6,380 nt of DNA from Kiritimatiellia bacterium. Lineage in GTDB: Bacteria > Verrucomicrobiota > Kiritimatiellia > RFP12 > UBA1067. The notes below the pieces were generated by a model. The model saw only the letters and a program-made list of their open reading frames with translations, was not told the origin of the DNA and did no database searches. The stretch covers positions 1 through 6,380 of the forward strand of contig JAKSOY010000243.1 in the NCBI GenBank assembly GCA_024405255.1. Reading direction: 5' to 3'. Every line of letters starts with the position of its first letter. The stretch's first letter is position 1. Positions 1-5,806 of this stretch are shown here, piece by piece. Made by a program: the position numbers and the translations under genes.

Positions 1-101
1 TCGCTCCCCATGTAGAACCCCCGCCCGAAGTCACAGCAACCCCGGCTTATCGGAGAAATCGCCCCGACAATCCCCGCCTTCGATCCGTGATAGAGCTTCA
101 T
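1..101 (-). CDS. DUF3990-like ADP-ribosyltransferase-fold protein, N-terminal 33 residues (cut by window edge)
   Basis: Only the first 33 codons lie in the window; the gene runs off the left edge. The peptide begins MKLYHGS and continues to DFGRGFYMGS. These match the two N-terminal signatures I associate with DUF3990: the 'LYHGS' strand carrying the first catalytic-type His, and the 'DFGxGFY' turn. The family is thought to share the ADP-ribosyltransferase fold, whose H-Y-E triad would start with this His and the Tyr of GFY; the Glu would lie outside the window. The ATG (99-101) overlaps the TGA of the upstream 150-aa gene (ATGA), and AGGAGG lies just upstream inside that gene, so the two are probably translationally coupled. 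It is a diverged paralogue of the 61-aa ORF at 547-732. A role as the toxin of a toxin-antitoxin-like pair is inference; the family is fairly secure from the motifs. Confidence 0.65.
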   Translation of the reverse strand, partial: MKLYHGSKAGIVGAISPISRGCCDFGRGFYMGS

Positions 102-550
102 ATCCTTGCCGCCTCCTGCTTGACGCCCAACACCGGACGTCCCAACTTCTCGACGGCCGTCATGAGGTCAAGATCATGCGCTCCCGGATAGACGACACAA
201 AGGGACTCGACAGGCAACTTGTCACACAACTCCGCGCTCGGCACGTTCCAATACCACTGTGCCGCGGCATAGAACTCACCGATCCACTTGGGCAGAAAGC
301 CCCGAAGCGGCTCGCCTGCCTTCGGCACGTAGCCGGACTCCTGCAGGAACACGCTCTTGATGCGTTCGGCGTCCAGCGTCAGGTACCAGGCCTGCCCTTC
401 GTCCAGCTGCCGCCGGGTGGAGCTGTGCATATAGGCCGTGAGCAGGTCGGCCGAGTCAATGGGCGACGGCTCGTCCTGCAGCCCCTCGAAGAACCGCCCC
501 TGCTCTTCAATCACATCGTTCAGATACACTTCGTCATAAGGATGCTTCAT
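98..550 (-). CDS. 150-aa putative partner/antitoxin-like protein of a DUF3990 pair
   Basis: This is a small, acidic, soluble, probably helical protein of 150 residues with no signal peptide or membrane segment. The N-terminus (PYDEVYLNDV, about residues 4-13) and a Trp/Tyr-rich block (about 88-104, with WIGEFYAAAQWYWNV) followed by LPVESL and YPGAHDLD resemble, from memory, proteins encoded next to DUF3990 genes in gut bacteria. Many of those carry 'YW.GW.LAYYQWY' followed by 'MYP.LHE'. Such relatives often continue into a C-terminal HTH; this one stops before any HTH. It overlaps the gene on each side by an ATGA. Its own start has a textbook ribosome site, AAGGAGG six bases upstream. The tight coupling to a DUF3990-like gene downstream suggests it works with that product, perhaps as an antitoxin. 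The gene is near certain; the function is a guess. Confidence 0.75.
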   Translation of the reverse strand: MKHPYDEVYLNDVIEEQGRFFEGLQDEPSPIDSADLLTAYMHSSTRRQLDEGQAWYLTLDAERIKSVFLQESGYVPKAGEPLRGFLPKWIGEFYAAAQWYWNVPSAELCDKLPVESLCVVYPGAHDLDLMTAVEKLGRPVLGVKQEAARI

Positions 551-732
551 GTCACGCCTCCTTCATACACATGCAGCCAGCCGTCACGATCCGCCTGCTG
601 CCCGACAGCCCACTCCTTGCCAAGTTCCTTATCCGCCGTCGTATAGAACCCACGACCATAATCGTGCGTATCGTTTCCAAGCCCATAGGTCGGAACGAAA
701 TCACGCACTTGACTGCCATGATAAAGTTTCAT
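547..732 (-). CDS. 61-aa truncated DUF3990-like protein
   Basis: The 61 residues start MKLYHGSQVRDF and contain HDYGRGFYTTADKELGKEWA followed by WLHVYE. This is the conserved order of the N-terminal half of DUF3990: the His strand, the GRGFY.T turn, the helix that follows, and a strand ending VYE. Family members are usually well over 130 residues, so the C-terminal half, including any catalytic Glu, is missing. The stop follows VYEGGVT, and those last codons also form the Shine-Dalgarno of the next gene, with an ATGA overlap. It is therefore either a degenerate copy kept as a leader ORF or a deliberately short protein. GGGAGG lies about eight bases before the ATG. It is a diverged paralogue of the gene at the left edge. 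Activity as an enzyme is unlikely. Confidence 0.65.
   Translation of the reverse strand: MKLYHGSQVRDFVPTYGLGNDTHDYGRGFYTTADKELGKEWAVGQQADRDGWLHVYEGGVT
557..563 (-). promoter_or_regulatory. Strong Shine-Dalgarno of the 150-aa gene, embedded in the preceding ORF
   Basis: On the minus strand the sequence reads AAGGAGG, then six bases, then the ATG at 548-550. The same bases encode the end of the truncated 61-aa ORF, so the ribosome terminating there sits on the next start site. This fixes the start of the 150-aa protein. Confidence 0.8.
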
Positions 733-839
733 TGCACGAACCTCCCGTCAACCCGATCCACGAACGCACAGATCGTCTCGCTCACATCGTTCCAAATGTT
801 TTTTGATGAATGTCCGAACTCTATAACACGTCTCGCCAT
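729..839 (-). CDS. Possible 36-aa micro-ORF between kinase and DUF3990-like ORF
   Basis: An ATG at 837-839, four bases after the kinase stop, opens a 36-codon frame beginning MARRVIEFGHSS and ending DRVDGRFVQ. Its TGA overlaps the ATG of the 61-aa ORF as ATGA, the same junction type as the next two downstream. An AGGG lies about nine bases before the ATG. The product matches no family I know; no motif or membrane segment is visible. In favour of it being real: it fills the otherwise empty gap between kinase and DUF3990-like ORF almost exactly, and its start is close to the upstream stop. Against: it is short, and the good GGGAGG site of the next gene lies inside it, so it may be just leader sequence. 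Confidence 0.4.
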   Translation of the reverse strand: MARRVIEFGHSSKNIWNDVSETICAFVDRVDGRFVQ

Positions 840-843
840 ACTT

Positions 844-2076
844 TTAATCCCTGGCTTCGAGTTCACGGATCAACTGTTCTATGCGATCTCGGACTTCCGC
901 ACAACGGCCAAGTGTTGCAGTCCCCATTTCCTGTTGATACGAATGAAGCAAAGCCACGGCACGCTCTCCGGCAAAATCACCATTCCACTTGCACACGCCC
1001 ATCGCATGGACATATGCATTTTCAGCATATTGGCAATACTCTTCTCGTGTCTTGCAACATTGAAGTGAATCAAAATCCCTTACCTGGACATGTCGCCTTA
1101 TGCGAACGTCGTCGGCAGAAGCAGATCCTCCAGCAGGCTTTATGCACAACTCATTCTGTCCAACGTTCGCCTTGTCAGCACCAACAGTCCCTTTCACATG
1201 ATCTGGGACACCCTGCTGAGGACTAGAAGAAACTTGTTCGTCACCGCAAGCCGCGACCTTTGCAAGCAAAACGTCCCGACAACACAAAGGCCGATCTTCC
1301 GATTTCTTTGCAAGACCTTTCAGTACAGACAAGGAAAAAGAACTTGTGTTAAACGGTCGTGGATTGACCTCCAGTATCTGATGCTCAATCGATCCCCGCT
1401 CAAAAGGCGGATGACCCGTGAAACATTCGTAACAAAGAGCAGCAAACGAATATACGTCTTGCGAAACCGACGGAGGATCGCCATTCAACTGCTCTGGGGA
1501 CATGTACATCAAAGTCCCGGAAGAACCCGCGCCAGTCACCCTAGTCATCGTCTCTTGCAATTCACGCGCAATACCAAAATCAAGCACATACGGATGCCCG
1601 TCCTTCCGCACCATCACATTGGCAGGTTTTACATCCCTATGAATAACCCCCTCTGAATGCGCGTAGTCCAAGGCCTCTGCAATAGGCAGAAGGATTCTCT
1701 CCGCATCCGCATCAGCCAGGTTTTCATGATCCGCAAGATAGTCATCAAGCGTTTCCCCCTCAATAAAATCAACCACCAGAAACGGATTGCCGCCGTTGTC
1801 CTCAAAGGATCGGAACGGCGCGATGTTCGGATGGGAAAGTTTCAGAGAAACGAGAGCCTCGCTCTTGATCTGCTTATAGGCCCGCTTGTTTGAAACCAGA
1901 ACACTTGGCAGCATCTTAATCGCCACCTGGCGATCATCTAAAACCGTGTCCTCCGCAAGCCAAACCGACCCCATCCCGCCCTGTCCGAGCTGGCGAACAA
2001 CACGATAACGCCCCGCGAGGAGCGCACCCGTCGCACCCCCCATCGTCACATCAGCGTTGATCGTGTTGTCGTTCAT
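844..2076 (-). CDS. Soluble Hanks-type serine/threonine protein kinase
   Basis: This 410-aa protein should phosphorylate Ser/Thr on partner proteins in the cytoplasm. The kinase domain covers about residues 24-273 with every catalytic element: glycine loop LGQGGMGSV (30-38), VAIK Lys54, helix-C Glu73, HRD 146-148 with Lys150 and Asn153, DFG 167-169, an activation segment rich in Thr/Ser (176, 178, 181, 185, 186, 188), SPE 193-195, Asp207 and Arg262. It should be active. No transmembrane segment, PASTA or other sensor domain is visible. The tail (about 280-410) is a low-complexity linker and then a helical region with several Cys (340, 341, 348, 362, 392), unlike anything I recognise. The start lies six bases after the stop of the ESCRT-III-like gene, with only a weak ribosome site, so coupled translation is likely. 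The nearby FHA protein is the obvious reader of its phosphothreonines (inference). Confidence 0.95.
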   Translation of the reverse strand: MNDNTINADVTMGGATGALLAGRYRVVRQLGQGGMGSVWLAEDTVLDDRQVAIKMLPSVLVSNKRAYKQIKSEALVSLKLSHPNIAPFRSFEDNGGNPFLVVDFIEGETLDDYLADHENLADADAERILLPIAEALDYAHSEGVIHRDVKPANVMVRKDGHPYVLDFGIARELQETMTRVTGAGSSGTLMYMSPEQLNGDPPSVSQDVYSFAALCYECFTGHPPFERGSIEHQILEVNPRPFNTSSFSLSVLKGLAKKSEDRPLCCRDVLLAKVAACGDEQVSSSPQQGVPDHVKGTVGADKANVGQNELCIKPAGGSASADDVRIRRHVQVRDFDSLQCCKTREEYCQYAENAYVHAMGVCKWNGDFAGERAVALLHSYQQEMGTATLGRCAEVRDRIEQLIRELEARD

Positions 2077-2082
2077 CTTGAC

Positions 2083-2664
2083 TCAGAGTTCCTTTTCCAG
2101 CGTCGCCGGATCGACGGCTCCTTGAATCTTCCCGGCGACCTCCTCCTGGAGCGTCTTTTCAAGGTCCTCCATCGACGGCACGTGGTCTTGAAGCGCGTCC
2201 TTCGAGCCCTCGACCTCCTTGCCGTACATCTGCGCCCAGAACTTGTCCGTGTCACCCGCCTCCGCCAACAGATCGCCGGCCTCGTCGAACACATCCTCGA
2301 CCATCTCGACGTTGATGTTAGTCACCTTGTTCACCGCCGCAAGGGCCTTGGCGAACTCAGCATCCGTTCCAGCCGTCTCGAGCTTCATCAGCACCTGCTT
2401 GAACACCCACTTCTTCTGCTCAAGCTTCGTGATCAGAACTTGTGCCGAGCGGTAAGACGTCAGCGCCCGCTGGGCGGCGGCCTGCTTGCCCTCCTTGGTC
2501 GCCTCCTTGGCGCGGTTCCATTCGGCCTCGGCGTCCTTTTCCATCTTCTTGATGCGTTCGGTCACCTCGTCGACTGCGCCCTCCGCCTTGCGAAGCGCAT
2601 GGCGCTTCTCACGACGCTCCTCACGCTCTTTTTCCTTGCCGGTCTTGAAGAACAGGAATCCCAT
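2083..2664 (-). CDS. ESCRT-III/Snf7- or PspA/Vipp1-like helical protein
   Basis: This 193-aa, highly charged, all-helical protein has no membrane segment. It begins with a short hydrophobic stretch, MGFLFF, then a very basic helix (about 8-26). A long helix follows, then the signature region 'KQAAAQRALTSYRSAQ' (60-75) and a second helix ending KQVLMKLE (89-96). The block 102-146 (FAKALAAVNK, then VEDVFDEAGDLL) is acidic. This order and spacing resemble CHMP/Snf7 proteins: N-terminal membrane-touching residues, a basic helix 1, a helix 1-2 hairpin, and a 'vedv.de' acidic helix. PspA/Vipp1, at about 220 aa, belong to the same superfamily. Such proteins form filaments that bind and remodel membranes. 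The ATG has AGGAGG five bases upstream, overlapping the stop of the preceding FHA gene. Assignment is by pattern; a generic coiled coil is the main alternative. Confidence 0.6.
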   Translation of the reverse strand: MGFLFFKTGKEKEREERREKRHALRKAEGAVDEVTERIKKMEKDAEAEWNRAKEATKEGKQAAAQRALTSYRSAQVLITKLEQKKWVFKQVLMKLETAGTDAEFAKALAAVNKVTNINVEMVEDVFDEAGDLLAEAGDTDKFWAQMYGKEVEGSKDALQDHVPSMEDLEKTLQEEVAGKIQGAVDPATLEKEL

Positions 2665-2674
2665 GTTTGCCTCC

Positions 2675-4114
2675 TTAGTTTATGCTTGCCATACCAAAAT
2701 CAGTCTGAATCGTCGTGCCGGGGACAAGCCATCCCGAACGGCCATCGTCCCGACGATAGGCGAACGCCCCATCCTTTCGGAAAATAATCACGCCATCAAA
2801 GGACGGATCCGCCTCACCAAGCCAGAAACAGCTCCAAAGCCCGATGAACTTCTCCGGCAGCCCATCGCGGCGGGAGAGCATCAATGACGGACGCTGCCCC
2901 TCACCGCACCAGCGGATGTTCGCATGCGGACATGTCGAACACGCCTTGACGGGTTCACAGACCTTCAGATCGAGCGAAAGGTTGTCCCCGTAGTGAACAC
3001 CTCCGAAAGAAACGATGCCAGTCGTTCCGACGGGTAGTTCAATCGGAGATCGCACCTGCTCACCGTTCCAAAACGTCCCACCGGACGAGGGCTGAACGAC
3101 TCCCAGCGGATTACGCCCGCCGTCAACCAGCAGAGCTTTCGTCCCAGAATGCTCAAAAAAGCAATGCTCTCTGCTGACCTTGCGATAAGGCAACAGCTCC
3201 ATCTCGGTCGCACCCGGTGCCGGTCGTAGCGCAATGTCGTTCATTTCTTTCTTGCGGCCGAACTTAATCGTCCGATTCGCAAAGAAATGAAAACGCCTGC
3301 TCCCGATGTCGAGAACTATGTGCTCGGTTTGCGCATTTGCCGGCATCGGCGGCAGATCGACAACCTTGTTGTCATCCGAGAACGGGATCAACGTCCACTG
3401 GCGCTTGTCGGACATGAACACGCGGCTCATTTCCTCGAAGGGATCCGTAGCCGCAATCAACCCGGCCAGACCCTCCGCCCCGCGCTGATTGACGATCACA
3501 TCGCTCGCCTGACTCACATCGCCGATGTTCGTCTCGATCTTGATGTTGAAGTTGTCCGATCCGCGTTTACGCGACTCCACCGGCTTGACGATGACTTGGA
3601 AATCACCGGTCAGCTCATGCTTGCGCCTGGCCGAAACATATTCAACCGTGACATTCCACGATTGCATGCCCGCACCTTGCGGAGGAAACTGCACGGGAAA
3701 CTCCTGAATCTGATTCGCCCGGCGAATCCGCTGCACGGGCTTCTTGGCGCAATCGCAGTTCGAGAATGTGATTGTCACATTCTCGACGGCATCCCCTCCG
3801 CCACGAGGATTAAACCGGAAACGAAGCGTACTGTTCAGGTTCTCGAACAGCGGACAAAGCCGGTCCACCTCCAACATGGGCTCGCCGCGCTGCCTTGAGA
3901 GCATCTCTTCCTCGGCAGCCGAACGCTGAATGCGTTCTTCTGCCGTCCGAATCCCCTCATTCATGACAATCCGCGACTGAAGCTCCGAGCGATGGAACTC
4001 CGGCCGAGCGGCCACTGGCGGCACGGACGGCGCGACAGACGCGAGTTCCGCCCCGCACCGGGAACAGAACGCCCCTTCTGGCGTCAGCCGACCGCACTTT
4101 GGGCAAGTTATCAT
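2675..4114 (-). CDS. Zinc-ribbon and FHA-domain protein with Cys-containing C-terminus
   Basis: This 479-aa soluble protein probably acts as a phosphothreonine-reading adaptor. Order of parts: an N-terminal zinc ribbon (CxxC at 4/7 and CxxC at 17/20); a charged linker helix (about 52-75); a beta-rich middle region (about 80-180), perhaps a sandwich, with C120 and C122; a polar segment (185-212); an FHA domain (about 265-385) with G286-R287, S314-R-E-H317 and N350-G351, the phosphopeptide-binding signature residues; and a C-terminal piece with C386, C392, C395, C403 and C429, possibly metal-binding, ending in short strands. Its ATG overlaps the TGA of the SPFH gene (ATGA). FHA domains bind pThr, so the kinase two genes downstream is the likely partner (inference). 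Zinc-ribbon proteins also sit beside SPFH and PspA genes in the Bacillus ydj operon, though without FHA. Confidence 0.9.
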   Translation of the reverse strand: MITCPKCGRLTPEGAFCSRCGAELASVAPSVPPVAARPEFHRSELQSRIVMNEGIRTAEERIQRSAAEEEMLSRQRGEPMLEVDRLCPLFENLNSTLRFRFNPRGGGDAVENVTITFSNCDCAKKPVQRIRRANQIQEFPVQFPPQGAGMQSWNVTVEYVSARRKHELTGDFQVIVKPVESRKRGSDNFNIKIETNIGDVSQASDVIVNQRGAEGLAGLIAATDPFEEMSRVFMSDKRQWTLIPFSDDNKVVDLPPMPANAQTEHIVLDIGSRRFHFFANRTIKFGRKKEMNDIALRPAPGATEMELLPYRKVSREHCFFEHSGTKALLVDGGRNPLGVVQPSSGGTFWNGEQVRSPIELPVGTTGIVSFGGVHYGDNLSLDLKVCEPVKACSTCPHANIRWCGEGQRPSLMLSRRDGLPEKFIGLWSCFWLGEADPSFDGVIIFRKDGAFAYRRDDGRSGWLVPGTTIQTDFGMASIN

Positions 4115-5787
4115 TTGATGATCGGCCCCGTTGTCTGTGCAGGATGCTTTGCCGCCTCAATCGCGGGCTCAAGCATCTTGGCAAGGTTCTTGTCCTCGCG
4201 TTCAGCAGCAGCCCGGTAGAGTTCCTCAAGCTTGGAGACGAGCTGATCGTTCGTCGACTCCTTGCCAAGTTCAGCAAGTAGCTGTTCAGGCGTCATGCTG
4301 ACATTGCGCTGGAGGCGAAGCGCCTCCAAAAGCGCGGCCCGCGCTTCGGGATCCTCCGCCTCAAGGAGCATCTCATTGAGGGACATCCCCTTCCTGCGCT
4401 GGGCATCGGCCGCCTTCACCTTGAGCTTCAGCTCCTCCTTCTTGGCGCGAACTCCCAACCAATATTCAGCGTCCTTGACATCCTGCTGGGTGTGGATGTC
4501 CTGTGCCTGGACATCGGCCTTCGCATCCTCAACCTTCTTCTCGCGCCCATACTCGTCAAGCTTGCGGCTCGTCGCGATGTCGTGTTCGGTCTGCTGATCC
4601 TCGAGGTCATGCTTATGCTGCAGCTCCTCGACCTCAAGGAGGCGGAGATAGATGCGGTCGTCATGCTCCCATTCACGCTTCAGCAACTGAAACTCGCGAT
4701 CACGGGTTGCCGCGCTAACGCGGTACTCGTTATCGAGGATTTCCTTGTATTCGCGGAGATCAAAGGCGTTCTTATACGAATCCTTCTCGTCCTGGGCCTG
4801 GTCCTGCTCGGACTTCACCTTGATCTTGCGCATCGTGCTTTCAAGCGCGGCCCTGTATTCGGCCTCACGGCGGGCGACTTCCGCGTCGCCGAGCTGCGCT
4901 TCGAGCTTCTCGTATTCGTCACCGGTGAATTCGGCCGAGGACACGCGCACGACTTCGAGACCACAGGCCGCAAAATCGGCCTCCAGCCGCTTCTCCATGC
5001 GCTCTTGGAGACGAATGCGGCGCTCGGGATCCTTCACCAGGTCCTCCAGCGTCGAGGTCACGCACATTTCGTCGATTGCCGAACGCACAAGGGGAATGGC
5101 CCGATCCGAGATCTGCGAGAATGTGTAGGTGCGCTCGCCCTTGAGAATATTGCCGCAGAACGCCTTTGCCGAATCCTTGTCCCCTTTGAACCGCAGGACA
5201 ATCTCGCCGTAGAACTCAATCGGAATATGCTCCGAGGTGCGCAGTGCCTCAATGTGAAGCGGCACAATCACCTCCGCGACGTCGATCAGGACGACGCTTC
5301 GCGGCGGCGGATTGCCGAACCAGTTGATCTTCCGCAGCAGTCCGTCCAGCTGATGAGCCCCGGCCGCGAGGATGCCATCCACTTCTCCCGATTCCATCAG
5401 AATGGCCACCGTCCCCTCCTGAACCTGAAGCTTCTCAATCAGGAGCCGCTTGATGTCCCCGACTTCAAAGCGCTGCGCGAAGAGTTCCGGCTCCTTGCGC
5501 CAAACGCCGCCGGCCATTGCCGTGCGATCATCTGGGTAGAGCGGAGCGTTGCAATGGGGACAGAAGTGCGAATCGTTGCCGATCCACTTCCCGCATTGCG
5601 GACACTTCCACCAGCCGCCCGGAGCCGGCTTGCCGCAGACATTGCAAAAGCGAGCCCGCTTGGAGACCTTGTTGCCGCAAATCGGCCAATTCGGGTCTTT
5701 CTGCGCCTCAATGAGGGCCTCACCCGTAAGGGCGCGTCCCGTGTTCTTGTCGATGAGTGCCTGGCACGTATCAGAGAACAGTCCCAT
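4111..5787 (-). CDS. SPFH/band-7 protein with N-terminal double zinc ribbon and coiled coil
   Basis: This 558-aa protein has two zinc-ribbon units: C37/C48/C51, then C62/C65/C76/C79. The first Cys of unit one is replaced by Trp34 (TGG). The SPFH domain covers about residues 115-300 (EGTVAILMESG, GAHQLDG, a VVLIDVAEV strand, then an IPIEFYGEIVLRF strand), followed by the usual helix with ERRIRLQERM and LEVVRVS. A charged coiled coil runs from about 300 to 465. The C-terminus has MTPEQLLAEL (498-507), a motif I associate with YdjI-type SPFH proteins. SPFH proteins form oligomeric scaffolds at membranes; this one has no transmembrane helix, so it would have to bind peripherally or through partners. 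The start has AAGGAG seven bases upstream and lies 19 bases after the HTH gene stop. In Bacillus, the SPFH protein YdjI recruits PspA, which fits the ESCRT-III/PspA-like gene here. Confidence 0.88.
   Translation of the reverse strand: MGLFSDTCQALIDKNTGRALTGEALIEAQKDPNWPICGNKVSKRARFCNVCGKPAPGGWWKCPQCGKWIGNDSHFCPHCNAPLYPDDRTAMAGGVWRKEPELFAQRFEVGDIKRLLIEKLQVQEGTVAILMESGEVDGILAAGAHQLDGLLRKINWFGNPPPRSVVLIDVAEVIVPLHIEALRTSEHIPIEFYGEIVLRFKGDKDSAKAFCGNILKGERTYTFSQISDRAIPLVRSAIDEMCVTSTLEDLVKDPERRIRLQERMEKRLEADFAACGLEVVRVSSAEFTGDEYEKLEAQLGDAEVARREAEYRAALESTMRKIKVKSEQDQAQDEKDSYKNAFDLREYKEILDNEYRVSAATRDREFQLLKREWEHDDRIYLRLLEVEELQHKHDLEDQQTEHDIATSRKLDEYGREKKVEDAKADVQAQDIHTQQDVKDAEYWLGVRAKKEELKLKVKAADAQRRKGMSLNEMLLEAEDPEARAALLEALRLQRNVSMTPEQLLAELGKESTNDQLVSKLEELYRAAAEREDKNLAKMLEPAIEAAKHPAQTTGPIIK
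4310..4328 (-). repeat. Perfect 8-bp inverted repeat with 3-base loop inside the SPFH gene
   Basis: The arms TGGAGGCG and CGCCTCCA are perfectly complementary and separated by three bases. In the minus-strand mRNA this would be a stable GC-rich hairpin within the codons for LEALRLQ (residues 487-493), about 200 bases before the gene end. No U-tract follows, so it is not an intrinsic terminator. It may be chance from codon choice. Confidence 0.5.
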
Positions 5788-5806
5788 TGCTTTACTCCTT
5801 CTTTAG

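Noticed and set aside
98..732. Idea that the 61-aa and 150-aa ORFs are one DUF3990 gene split by a frameshift
   Set aside because: The 150-aa protein does not look like the missing DUF3990 C-terminal half, and it has its own strong ribosome site and ATG.
571..1656. Several plus-strand frames opposite the kinase gene
   Set aside because: They overlap one another and a kinase gene with all catalytic motifs; the products show no domain or coherent composition.
2122..2787. Plus-strand open frame (221 codons) rich in Leu/Arg/His opposite the ESCRT-III-like gene
   Set aside because: It has the typical look of an antisense shadow of a Glu/Lys/Ala-rich coiled coil, and it runs across the junction of two well-supported minus-strand genes.
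844..4114. Type VI secretion PpkA/Fha regulatory pair
   Set aside because: No secretion genes are present, the kinase lacks a membrane segment, and the FHA protein has a zinc ribbon and a different layout.
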